Shown: in pieces, positions 1 to 6,837 of the stretch
Position numbering within the stretch: position 1 is the stretch's first letter
Layout of the letters: each line of letters begins with the position of its first letter
DNA from: UBA1140 sp964409295
GTDB taxonomy: Bacteria > Campylobacterota > Campylobacteria > Campylobacterales > Sulfurovaceae
Reading direction: 5' to 3'
Assembly: GCA_964409295.1 (NCBI GenBank)
Contig: CAYPCV010000231.1
Location: 1-7,679, forward strand
Length of the DNA stretch: 7,679 bases
Position numbers and translations under genes: made by a program
The notes under the pieces: model-generated
Told to the model about the DNA's origin: nothing
Databases searched by the model: none
The model's input: the letters and a program-made list of their open reading frames with translations, nothing else

Positions 1-674
1 ATTTTTTAATAGACGATTTAAGAGTAAAAATAGCACATAAGCCTGCTTATAAACGCTACTTAGCCTTTCAAAAAGGAAAAAGTGAAAAGTCAGAAAGAGT
101 TACACTTGATATAAATGACCCAAAACTTTCTCAAGAGTCATGGAGTGAAATTAATAGCCATCAAGTAAATGATTTCATTAAGCCAAAAGCGATAAACAAT
201 AGATATGCAGCTGTAAAAATTGTCTCTATTAATGAACCTGTGACCAAAACTTTTCAAGAAGTTAAGGAAATAATTACTCCTTTATACCAAAAAGAAGCAA
301 ATAGAGAAGCATTATCTAAGTTAGCTGAAAAGAAATTGTCAACTATTGACAATGACGAAACAAATGTGTCAAATTTCCTCACACTAGATAACGCAGAAAC
401 ACAAAATATTGGTCTAAATAAACAGGAAACTGTTAGTTTTATCTCAAAACTCTTTACTTCTGAGCAAGAAAAAGGTATCATACCTATAGAAGGTATTATA
501 CCTATAGGAAGTAAAGTAATAGTTTACAAAATTGTTGAACAAAAACTAATTACGCTTGAAAATAATCGAACCAAAGAACTCTACAAAAATACTAACCAAG
601 TAAAGGAACAGAGTTTCCAAACAAGCTTAATTAAGAAATTAGACAAAATGTATCCTACTGAATTTTACAAATAA
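1..674 (+). CDS. Periplasmic peptidyl-prolyl isomerase, PpiD/SurA-like, C-terminal part (5' truncated by window edge)
   Basis: The reading frame is open from base 3 to the TAA at 672-674, giving 223 residues, and runs off the left edge, so the start is outside the window. An internal GTG at 240 is not the start, because the frame continues upstream with protein-like sequence. The early part (LSQESWSEINSHQVNDFIKP, then NRYAAVKIVSINEP) resembles the end of a parvulin-type (PPIC) domain, where a 'control of release' segment is followed by a substrate-interaction strand. After it comes a helical, Lys/Glu-rich stretch typical of the C-terminal chaperone region of SurA/PpiD proteins. In Campylobacter and Helicobacter, as I recall, a protein of this class sits directly before ftsA (Cj0694, HP0977), which supports the call. 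Its expected role is folding of envelope proteins in the periplasm. The catalytic parvulin core and membrane anchor are not visible here. An 18-bp tandem duplication lies inside it. Confidence 0.7.
   Translation, partial: FLIDDLRVKIAHKPAYKRYLAFQKGKSEKSERVTLDINDPKLSQESWSEINSHQVNDFIKPKAINNRYAAVKIVSINEPVTKTFQEVKEIITPLYQKEANREALSKLAEKKLSTIDNDETNVSNFLTLDNAETQNIGLNKQETVSFISKLFTSEQEKGIIPIEGIIPIGSKVIVYKIVEQKLITLENNRTKELYKNTNQVKEQSFQTSLIKKLDKMYPTEFYK
474..509 (+). repeat. Two 18-bp tandem repeats inside the isomerase gene
   Basis: Units 474-491 and 492-509 match at 16 of 18 bases, differing at 479/497 and 490/508. They are in frame and encode GIIPIE then GIIPIG. Each unit begins with an 11-base palindrome, GGTATCATACC and GGTATTATACC. 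The copy boundary falls on codon boundaries, so the protein gains six residues without a frame change. The simplest reading is a recent slippage duplication. Confidence 0.85.
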
Positions 675-699
675 TTTTTTAAATATAAAAAACAGTATC

Positions 700-704
700 A
701 AGGA
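700..704 (+). promoter_or_regulatory. Ribosome binding site that fixes the TTG start of ftsA
   Basis: AAGGA lies 7 bases before TTG at 712. There is no ATG or GTG in this frame at the right place, and the protein from 712 begins with the typical FtsA N-terminus (NNPILAIDIGSTK). The 37-bp gap after the isomerase stop holds no clear promoter, so ftsA is probably read from upstream. Confidence 0.75.
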
Positions 705-711
705 TTGCAAA

Positions 712-2088
712 TTGAATAACCCTATCCTAGCCATAGATATTGGCTCTACTAAGATATGTGCTATTATCGGTAAAATAAAAGATGGCATTATTGAAATTAG
801 TGGGCATGGTGTCACAAAATCCCAAGGTATAAAGAAGGGTACCATTACCAACATAGAACTGGCATCAAAAGCTATTAAAACAGCTGTTGATGATGCCAAA
901 CGTGTTGCAGGTATCAATTTAACTAGGGCAACGATTTCAATCTCAGGTGCATATACAAAAAGTATAAACTCTACGGGAGTAGTTAACATTCCCAATCAAG
1001 AAATCTCATTAACTGAAATTAATCGTGTAATGCAAACGGCTCTTTATAATGCAAATATTCCTAATGAGTTTGAAGTACTGCATGTTTTACCATATAAATT
1101 TAAAATTGATGAGCAAGATTTTATAGAAGACCCAAATGGAATGAATGCAAGTAGAATGGAAGTAGATACTCATATAATAATGACAGCTAGGTCAAATATT
1201 GGTAACCTAAAAAAAGCCGTAAATGCATCAGGAATTGAAATAGACAAAGTTGTACTTAGTGGATACGCTTCAGCTTTAGCTGTTATTTCTGAAAATGATA
1301 AAACAAGAGGGGTTGCTGTTATGGATTTAGGTGGTCAAACATCGAATCTTATTGTTCATGTTGGAAACTCTATTCAATATAATGATTTTTTATCAGTAGG
1401 TTCAAATCACATTACCAATGACTTATCTATTGCCTTACATACGCCACTTGATTCGGCTGAGAAGCTTAAAGTAACGCGTGGTAGTCTATTAAACAATAAT
1501 AATGGAGAGGTAGACCTTCCTATTATTGGAGATGAACGAAACTTAAACACTGTCTCTTTGGATATTGTTCATAATATTATCTATTCTAGGATGGAAGAGG
1601 CTCTCAGTATTTTAGCAAACTCTTTAGAAAGAAGTGGACTTGTAGACCAATTGGGTGCAGGCATTGTCTTGACAGGTGGAATGACAAAGATAGAAGGAAC
1701 TAGAGAGCTAGCACAAGCACTCATGCCTAATATCCCTGTACGCATTGGTCATCCTGAAAATGCTACAACAGTTGCAGATAATTTAAATGCCTCAGAATTT
1801 TCAACAGCTATAGGCTTGATTTATCATGAAACAGGAAAACACACAGAATATGAGTTAGAAGGTAACAAAAACATGCTACACTCAAAAGATTATCAAGCAA
1901 CAGAATCATTACAAGACATTACAATGGGGAATATGGTAAAACCAAAAATATCTGTATCAACACCATCCTTCTCGGATGAAAAAGCAAGTAACAATAATGA
2001 TTTATTTAAAGATTTAAGTCAAGAACCAAAAAAAGACCCCAATAACCCTTTGCAAAACTTTATGCAATGGGCATCAAAAATATTTTAA
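712..2088 (+). CDS. ftsA: Cell division protein FtsA (actin-like membrane tether for FtsZ)
   Basis: FtsA binds ATP, polymerises under the membrane, and anchors FtsZ filaments while recruiting later division proteins. The 458-residue product shows the actin/Hsp70 fold landmarks: phosphate-1 motif AIDIGSTKICAIIG (7-20), the FtsA-specific 1C subdomain (about 83-160, with VLHVLPYKFKID and an NGMNASRMEVD segment), phosphate-2 motif VAVMDLGGQTSNLIV (201-215), and adenosine motif GIVLTGGMTKIEGT (317-330). The end, NPLQNFMQWASKIF (445-458), fits the amphipathic membrane-targeting helix. Between them, about 371-444 is a polar, low-complexity linker, which makes this protein longer than the 420-residue E. 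coli FtsA. The start is TTG, supported by AAGGA at 700-704. ftsZ follows after 23 bp, so the two are almost certainly co-transcribed. The weak start codon may keep FtsA well below FtsZ. The identification is firm. Confidence 0.97.
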   Translation: MNNPILAIDIGSTKICAIIGKIKDGIIEISGHGVTKSQGIKKGTITNIELASKAIKTAVDDAKRVAGINLTRATISISGAYTKSINSTGVVNIPNQEISLTEINRVMQTALYNANIPNEFEVLHVLPYKFKIDEQDFIEDPNGMNASRMEVDTHIIMTARSNIGNLKKAVNASGIEIDKVVLSGYASALAVISENDKTRGVAVMDLGGQTSNLIVHVGNSIQYNDFLSVGSNHITNDLSIALHTPLDSAEKLKVTRGSLLNNNNGEVDLPIIGDERNLNTVSLDIVHNIIYSRMEEALSILANSLERSGLVDQLGAGIVLTGGMTKIEGTRELAQALMPNIPVRIGHPENATTVADNLNASEFSTAIGLIYHETGKHTEYELEGNKNMLHSKDYQATESLQDITMGNMVKPKISVSTPSFSDEKASNNNDLFKDLSQEPKKDPNNPLQNFMQWASKIF

Positions 2089-2096
2089 GAAAGAAG

Positions 2097-2105
2097 AAGG
2101 AGGAG
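2097..2105 (+). promoter_or_regulatory. Very strong ribosome binding site of ftsZ
   Basis: AAGGAGGAG lies 6 bases before ATG 2112 and matches the 16S rRNA 3' end unusually well. A second in-frame ATG at 2118 is possible, but the spacing favours 2112. The contrast with the TTG start and shorter site of ftsA suggests translation sets a high FtsZ:FtsA ratio. Confidence 0.8.
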
Positions 2106-2111
2106 TAGAAT

Positions 2112-3281
2112 ATGTCTATGGAAGAGTTTAATATAACAGAATCATCTGCTGGAGTAAACGGAGCAAAAATTAAAGCAATTGGTGTTGGTGGTGGTGGTGG
2201 AAACATGATTAACCACATGATAAGAGAAGGTATTTCAGGTATCGATCTTATTGTTGCTAATACCGATGCACAAGCTTTAGATGCATCCATTGCTCCCTAT
2301 AAAATACAATTGGGTATGGAAGTAACCAAAGGTCTTGGAGCAGGTATGAAACCTGCTGTAGGTCGAGAAGCGGCTGAAGAGAGTTTTGACACAATAAAAA
2401 CCATGCTTGATGGAGCAGACTTAGTCTTTATCTCTGCTGGTCTTGGTGGTGGAACAGGTACAGGTGCGGCACCTGTTATTGCACAAGCAGCAAAAGAAGT
2501 TGGTGCATTAACCGTTGCAATTGTAACCAGCCCTTTTGCCTTTGAAGGTCGAAAAAGAAAACGTTTAGCAAAAGAGGGTCTTGAACTTCTTAAAGAAGAG
2601 AGTGACTCAATTATTGTTGTTCCAAATGAAAGACTTCTATCTATTGTAGAGAAAAACTTAGGAATGAGAGAGAGTTTTAGACTTGTAGATTCTGTTCTGT
2701 CACAAGCTGTTGGTGGTATCTCAAATGTAATTTTATCACATGGAGCAAATGATATTAACCTTGACTTTGCAGATGTTAAAACAGTTATGAGTCATCGAGG
2801 TTTAGCACTTATGGGTGTAGGCGAGTCCCAAGGGAATTCAGCAGCATACGATGCAGCTAAAACAGCTATTGAGTCTCCACTTCTTGATAACTTATCTATT
2901 GATGGAGCTATGGGAATACTTGTTCATTTCCATATCCACCCAGACTATCCACTGACTGAAATTGCTGAAGCAATGGATATTGTAGAAGAGAATGCAGATG
3001 AAGATGCAAGTATTATTTTTGGTACAACAACATCAGAAGATATTCCATTGGATGAAGTTAAACTTACAATTATCGCAACAGGTTTTGAAGACCCTTCAGA
3101 TATAGAGACAAAAGTTGTTCCTGAAGCAAAAGTTACAGAAAATAGAGAGACAGCAATCCCAACATTACGAAGACCTGTTCAACGAACTCTATTGAATAGT
3201 GGCAATGCAAAAGTAGTAGGTGGATACGATAATGAAGATTATCTTGATACACCAACATTTCTTAGAAAACAGATGGATTAA
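2112..3281 (+). CDS. ftsZ: Cell division GTPase FtsZ
   Basis: FtsZ is the tubulin homologue that forms the cytokinetic ring at mid-cell and hydrolyses GTP between subunits. The 389-residue protein is full length. It has the glycine-rich loop GVGGGGGNMINHMI (24-37), the tubulin signature GGGTGTGAAPVIAQ (112-125), and the T7 synergy loop NDINLDFAD (213-221), whose D218 and D221 correspond to the acidic residues that complete the neighbouring subunit's GTPase site. A variable linker (about 330-375) leads to the conserved C-terminal peptide DTPTFLRKQMD (379-389), the docking site for FtsA and other partners. A very strong ribosome site precedes it. It lies 23 bp after ftsA and 9 bp before the deacetylase gene. 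No key residue is missing. The identification is certain at family level. Confidence 0.98.
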   Translation: MSMEEFNITESSAGVNGAKIKAIGVGGGGGNMINHMIREGISGIDLIVANTDAQALDASIAPYKIQLGMEVTKGLGAGMKPAVGREAAEESFDTIKTMLDGADLVFISAGLGGGTGTGAAPVIAQAAKEVGALTVAIVTSPFAFEGRKRKRLAKEGLELLKEESDSIIVVPNERLLSIVEKNLGMRESFRLVDSVLSQAVGGISNVILSHGANDINLDFADVKTVMSHRGLALMGVGESQGNSAAYDAAKTAIESPLLDNLSIDGAMGILVHFHIHPDYPLTEIAEAMDIVEENADEDASIIFGTTTSEDIPLDEVKLTIIATGFEDPSDIETKVVPEAKVTENRETAIPTLRRPVQRTLLNSGNAKVVGGYDNEDYLDTPTFLRKQMD

Positions 3282-3290
3282 GAGATAAAA

Positions 3291-4256
3291 ATGCTAAAAT
3301 TTTTCCTATTACTTCTCCTTTTAGCACCATATTCTCTTTTTGCTGATGGACATATTTTTGTCTATCATCGTTTTGATGATAATAGATACCCTACGACTAA
3401 TATTTCAACAAAAGAGCTTAGAAAAGAGTTTAATTATCTAAAAAGAAATAATTATAAAGTTGTTCCGATTATTGACATAATTAATAAAATCAATGCAAAT
3501 GAAAAAATTCCTGATAAATGGGTTGCTTTTAGTATTGATGATGGTTTTAAAAGTTTTTACACTCATGGTCTTCCTGTTTTCAAAGAGTTCAACTACCCCT
3601 TCACTCTTTTTATTGCTGTAAAATATACCGAAAAAAAATACAAAGATTATGTCTCATGGAAACAACTTAAAACAATTGCAAAATATGGTTCTGTTGAGTT
3701 TCACTCTTATGGACATGGACACTTTGGACAGATGAGTAACCAAGAGATTAAAAAAGACATGGACAAAGGTTTGGCTCTTATGAAAAAGCACCTAAACTAT
3801 GAACCAAATCTTTTCGTTTATCCATATGGAGAGTACGATTCTCGTGTTGAAAAAGTTTTAGAACCTTATAATTTTAAAGCTGTATTCAACCAAAATATTG
3901 GAGCTATCCACGGTGGAACATGTTCAGATACTTACGATATAGATCGTTCTGCTGTTGTTGGTAGTAATGCAAAAGATTTTAAACTCTACCTTGCATTTAA
4001 AGAGCTTTGTGGTGTACACTTTAAAAAACCTCTAAGCTATCCAAAAGATAAAATAGTTAGAACCATTCAGATAGAACTAGAGGATAAAAGCATTAAAAAA
4101 GCAGAAGTTTTTCTATCCAACTCAGGTGGTTGGCACAAAGTCAAAGTCAATAATGGAAAAATTATTTATCATGCCAATAAAAAAATGAAGCGAAACCGTA
4201 TTAAAATAGGTGTCAAGGTAAGAAATAAAATTAAGCTAATGGTTTTATCTAAATAG
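3291..4256 (+). CDS. Secreted polysaccharide deacetylase (NodB/CE4 family, PgaB/IcaB-like)
   Basis: The 321-residue protein begins with a signal peptide (MLKFFLLLLLLAPYSLFA, likely cut after residue 18), so it acts in the periplasm or outside. The catalytic domain shows CE4 motifs: FSIDDGF (80-86) with base D83 and metal ligand D84, H138-S-Y-G-H142 as the two metal-binding histidines, and YPYGEYD (177-183). The segment DDGFKSFYTHGLPVF strongly recalls PgaB/IcaB poly-N-acetylglucosamine deacetylases. Residues about 250-321 look like a small beta-rich C-terminal domain of unknown role. The expected reaction is metal-dependent removal of N-acetyl groups from a GlcNAc polymer; whether this is exopolysaccharide or peptidoglycan cannot be told from sequence. 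It starts 9 bp after ftsZ with only a weak AAGAG site overlapping the ftsZ stop, so it probably depends on the ftsAZ transcript. An A8 run lies at 3631-3638. Confidence 0.85.
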   Translation: MLKFFLLLLLLAPYSLFADGHIFVYHRFDDNRYPTTNISTKELRKEFNYLKRNNYKVVPIIDIINKINANEKIPDKWVAFSIDDGFKSFYTHGLPVFKEFNYPFTLFIAVKYTEKKYKDYVSWKQLKTIAKYGSVEFHSYGHGHFGQMSNQEIKKDMDKGLALMKKHLNYEPNLFVYPYGEYDSRVEKVLEPYNFKAVFNQNIGAIHGGTCSDTYDIDRSAVVGSNAKDFKLYLAFKELCGVHFKKPLSYPKDKIVRTIQIELEDKSIKKAEVFLSNSGGWHKVKVNNGKIIYHANKKMKRNRIKIGVKVRNKIKLMVLSK

Positions 4257-4257
4257 A

Positions 4258-4263
4258 TATAAT
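4258..4263 (+). promoter_or_regulatory. -10 box of a sigma70-type promoter for the heme lipoprotein gene
   Basis: TATAAT at 4258-4263 is an exact consensus -10 and lies just after the deacetylase stop (TAG 4254-4256). No TTGACA is present at -35; the upstream stretch is only T-rich, as is usual in Campylobacterota. A start near 4270 would give a leader of about 20 bases before ATG 4290. Confidence 0.65.
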
Positions 4264-4286
4264 TCTTCTAACTATTACTAGGAGAA
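4263..4286 (+). promoter_or_regulatory. Dyad linking the -10 box to the ribosome site (heme lipoprotein gene)
   Basis: The left arm TTCTTCTA (4263-4270) can pair with the right arm TAGGAGAA (4279-4286): eight pairs, one of them G-U, around an 8-base loop. The right arm contains the Shine-Dalgarno AGGAG (4280-4284), five bases from ATG 4290. The left arm starts at the last T of the TATAAT box. In RNA the fold would hide the ribosome site, but only in transcripts that begin upstream of the local promoter. Confidence 0.5.
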
Positions 4287-4289
4287 ATT

Positions 4290-4958
4290 ATGAACAAAAA
4301 ACTTTATACCTTGGCACTCACACCTATAATCTTTATAGCTTGTGCAAATACTGAACCAAAACAGGCAGAGATAACAAAAGAAGTAGCTACAGCAAAAGTA
4401 GTAATACCACAAGAGATAATAAAAGCTCCAACTCTTCCAACACCTGCCAAAGCTCAAGCATCTGTTAGTTTTATAGAAAATAAAAAAGTTCTTGAAGAAG
4501 GAATGATGCATATTGATGCATTCATGGGTTCTATGCAACCAACACTAAAAGGTTTACTAAAAGAGGATAAAACTCATGTAACAGCAATGGGTGCTTGTTC
4601 TTCTATGGCTATACAGATGGTTAATGAGTATAATCAACAGATTACAGATGTAAAATTACGAAGAACGGCTCTAAAATATAGAAACCCTAAAAATAAGCCT
4701 GATACAGCAGACCGTATGGTAATGGATACTTTTGTAAGTAGCAAAAAATTTGAGCCTCTTGTTGTAGATTTAGGAGACCAATACCGTGTTTATAAACCTC
4801 TACCAACGAAACAAGCTTGTCTACTATGTCATGGTGCAAGAAATGACATTAGCCCAGAACTAGTAAAAATGATTGACCGAACCTATCCAAAAGATATGGC
4901 TACAGGATTTGCCCTAGGCGAATTTAGAGGTGTTGTTGTTGCAGAGATAAAGAAATAG
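4290..4958 (+). CDS. Heme c lipoprotein of the Tll0287-like (DUF3365) family
   Basis: The 222-residue product starts with a hydrophobic leader ending IFIAC, so C18 is a likely, slightly non-standard lipidation site. It is followed by a Pro/Ala/Lys-rich tether (about 20-57). The folded part has the family marks: AMGACSSMAIQMVNEYN (99-115), RRTALKYRNPKNKPD (124-138), a single heme-attachment motif CLLCH (177-181), and the ending YPKDMATGFALGEFRG (199-214). Cyanobacterial Tll0287, as I recall, has a PAS-like fold with a c-type heme ligated by His and Cys. By that model H181 and probably C103 are the axial ligands here. The role is unknown; a periplasmic redox or gas sensor or an electron-transfer part are both possible. 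AGGAG at 4280-4284 supports the start. It has its own promoter and appears monocistronic. Confidence 0.85.
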   Translation: MNKKLYTLALTPIIFIACANTEPKQAEITKEVATAKVVIPQEIIKAPTLPTPAKAQASVSFIENKKVLEEGMMHIDAFMGSMQPTLKGLLKEDKTHVTAMGACSSMAIQMVNEYNQQITDVKLRRTALKYRNPKNKPDTADRMVMDTFVSSKKFEPLVVDLGDQYRVYKPLPTKQACLLCHGARNDISPELVKMIDRTYPKDMATGFALGEFRGVVVAEIKK

Positions 4959-4978
4959 TTTCATAACAACTTTTAAGC

Positions 4979-4984
4979 TATAAT
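4979..4984 (+). promoter_or_regulatory. -10 box of a sigma70-type promoter for the UbiD-family gene
   Basis: TATAAT at 4979-4984 is preceded by TTTTAAGC, a T-rich context common for Campylobacterota promoters, with no -35 consensus. It lies in the 55-bp gap after the heme lipoprotein gene. A start near 4991 would give a leader of about 23 bases. Confidence 0.7.
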
Positions 4985-5009
4985 ACTCCCAAAGTAACAA
5001 CTGGGAGTA
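4984..5009 (+). promoter_or_regulatory. Perfect 8-bp dyad linking the -10 box to the ribosome site (UbiD-family gene)
   Basis: TACTCCCA (4984-4991) and TGGGAGTA (5002-5009) are exact inverted repeats around a 10-base loop. The right arm holds the Shine-Dalgarno GGGAG (5003-5007), 6 bases before ATG 5014, and the left arm begins at the last T of TATAAT. It could be a hairpin masking the ribosome site in read-through RNA, or a DNA operator for a repressor sitting over the transcription start. Confidence 0.6.
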
Positions 5010-5013
5010 GAAA

Positions 5014-6837
5014 ATGAATGATGTAGTAGAATGGTTAAAAGAGCATGGTAATCTAAAAATTATAGATGAACCACTCGATGTAGAATTAGAGATACCTCAT
5101 ATCGCTTATATAGAAGTAAAGACAGACGACTCTCGCCCTATCCTATTTACCAATCCAATTAACAAAGCTAAAGATATTCAATATGATATACCTGTGCTAA
5201 TGAATATTTTTGCAAATAAAGAGCTAACCAAAAAGATATTTGGTAAACACCCAGATAAAGTTGCAGAGGGTATTGATAAGCTCTTAAAATTGAAACCCCC
5301 AAAAGGTTTCATAGAGAAACTAAAAATGATTCCTGAACTTTTTGCACTCAAAAATGTCTTTCCTAAACGCCTAAAAGCTACTGGTGCTTGTCAAGAAGTT
5401 ATCGTAAGAAAAGAGGATGTTAATTTGGATAAACTTCCTATTTTAAAAACATGGGAAGAGGATGGTGGAGCATTTATAACCATGGGGCAAGTCTATACCC
5501 AAAGCCTTGATGGAGAGATGCAAAATGTAGGAATGTACCGACTACAACAGTACGATAAAAACCATTTAGGAATGCACTGGCAAATTCATAAAGATGCATC
5601 ACATTTCTTTGACCAGTACCAACAAGCTGGTAAAAAAATGCCTGTAACTGTGGCTATTTGGGGAGACCCACTATATATATGGTGTGGTCAAGCCCCAATG
5701 CCTCATGGAATGTTTGAGATGCTTCTTTATGGTTTTGTTCGTGGAAAAAATGCTCAACTGGTTAAATCCATTACCAATGATATTTATATTCCAAAGGATG
5801 TTGATGTAGTTATTGAAGGTTTTGTAGACCCTAAAAAAATGCAAATTGAAGGTCCCTTTGGAGACCATACAGGCTACTACACCCTAAAAGAGCCTTACCC
5901 TGTTATGGAGATAGAGACCATAACCATGAAAAAAAATCCCATATTTCAAGCTACAGTAGTAGGAAAACCACCTTTAGAAGACAAATATATGGGCTGGGCA
6001 ACAGAACGTATTTTCCTGCCAATGCTCAAACCAATGGCTCCTGATTTAATTGATTACTACATGCCAGAGAATGGTGTTTTCCATAATTTAATTTTAGGAA
6101 AAATGAAAACTCTCTACAAAGGTCACGCACAGCAATTTATGCATGCCTTTTGGGGTGTTGGGCAAATGAGTTTTGTGAAACATGCCATTTTTATCAATGC
6201 AGATGCACCAGCATTAGAAGATGACATAGCAATCACAGAGTATATTTTAAATCGCCTTGACCCATCTAAAATTCTGATTACCCAAGGAATTATTGATGCT
6301 CTTGACCATACAGCAAATGAGTCATTAGTAGGTGGAAAGCTTGGTATTGATGCTACCGATAAAGAGGTAGATTTTGGAATAGAGACTCCTCTTCAAGACA
6401 AAGCTCTTTTATCAAAAATGCAAAAGCTTGATGGAAATATTTTAGAATTAAAACAGTACTTTACCCATACTAAAAATCCTATTTGTCTTATTACAGTCAC
6501 TAAAGTACAATCAATGCAAAACATTATTACAAAACTCAAAAGTTTAAAAGAGCATATTAAAGTATTAATTATCGTAGACAAAATTAATAATGACATCAAT
6601 GAACCATACATGCTACTTTGGCGTGTGGTCAACAATATTGATGCTCAAAGAGACATTACACTAGAGCCATTTATAGCCGTAGACGGAACAAATAAATCAG
6701 AACTAGATGGATTCAATCGAGAGTGGCCAGGAGATACATTCTGTACCAAAGAGGTACTTGATAGCCTACAAGAGCGTGGACTTATAAATATAGATAAAGC
6801 ATTTATTAAAAAATTTGGACTTTTACCATTTAAATAG
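5014..6837 (+). CDS. ubiD: UbiD-family decarboxylase, menaquinone biosynthesis (futalosine pathway type)
   Basis: The 607-residue protein is a prenylated-FMN-dependent decarboxylase. Its length and overall style fit the menaquinone (SCO4490-like, sometimes called MqnL) branch better than the roughly 500-residue E. coli UbiD. It would remove the carboxyl group from a late naphthoate intermediate in the cytoplasm. Visible motifs: NVGMYRLQQYDKN (171-183), MHWQIHKDASHFF (187-199), MPHGMFEMLLYG (229-240), and EGPFGDHTGYY (279-289). By comparison with Fdc1, the catalytic triad is R176, E279, D284, and N171, H192, E235 are probable metal/phosphate ligands. GKPPLEDKYMGWATERIFLP (317-336) and GGKLGIDATDK (440-450) match UbiD sequences I remember. 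A UbiX partner making the cofactor is required but is not in the window. GGGAG at 5003-5007 supports the start. The gene appears monocistronic. The gene symbol names the family, not a ubiquinone role. Confidence 0.92.
   Translation: MNDVVEWLKEHGNLKIIDEPLDVELEIPHIAYIEVKTDDSRPILFTNPINKAKDIQYDIPVLMNIFANKELTKKIFGKHPDKVAEGIDKLLKLKPPKGFIEKLKMIPELFALKNVFPKRLKATGACQEVIVRKEDVNLDKLPILKTWEEDGGAFITMGQVYTQSLDGEMQNVGMYRLQQYDKNHLGMHWQIHKDASHFFDQYQQAGKKMPVTVAIWGDPLYIWCGQAPMPHGMFEMLLYGFVRGKNAQLVKSITNDIYIPKDVDVVIEGFVDPKKMQIEGPFGDHTGYYTLKEPYPVMEIETITMKKNPIFQATVVGKPPLEDKYMGWATERIFLPMLKPMAPDLIDYYMPENGVFHNLILGKMKTLYKGHAQQFMHAFWGVGQMSFVKHAIFINADAPALEDDIAITEYILNRLDPSKILITQGIIDALDHTANESLVGGKLGIDATDKEVDFGIETPLQDKALLSKMQKLDGNILELKQYFTHTKNPICLITVTKVQSMQNIITKLKSLKEHIKVLIIVDKINNDINEPYMLLWRVVNNIDAQRDITLEPFIAVDGTNKSELDGFNREWPGDTFCTKEVLDSLQERGLINIDKAFIKKFGLLPFK

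Noticed and set aside
639..995. Antisense open frame of 118 codons across the start of ftsA, and similar antisense frames at 254-481, 2060-2290, 4278-4538, 5671-5868, 6393-6635, 6645-6860 and 6861-7082
   Set aside because: All are opposite well-supported genes or short gaps, lack convincing ribosome sites and domain-like sequence, and are explained by the codon use of the sense genes.
1378..1383. TATAAT inside ftsA as an internal promoter
   Set aside because: It lies in coding sequence, and such hexamers also appear elsewhere in the gene by chance (for example near 1045). Nothing nearby needs a promoter.
2181..2201. GGT-rich microsatellite in ftsZ
   Set aside because: It encodes the glycine-rich nucleotide-binding loop GVGGGGG found in all FtsZ proteins, so protein constraint explains it.
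3631..3638. A8 run in the deacetylase gene as a possible phase-variation switch (another A8 at 5929-5936)
   Set aside because: Runs of eight A are expected in AT-rich genes with Lys codons. Both genes are intact, and phase variation in this phylum mostly uses G/C tracts.
4935..4974. Possible terminator after the heme lipoprotein gene: GTTGTT pairing with AACAAC, inner GAAA/TTTC, then TTTT
   Set aside because: The stems are short and AT-rich with a large interior, so the predicted fold would be weak. The T-run is equally explained by the T-rich promoter context of the next gene.
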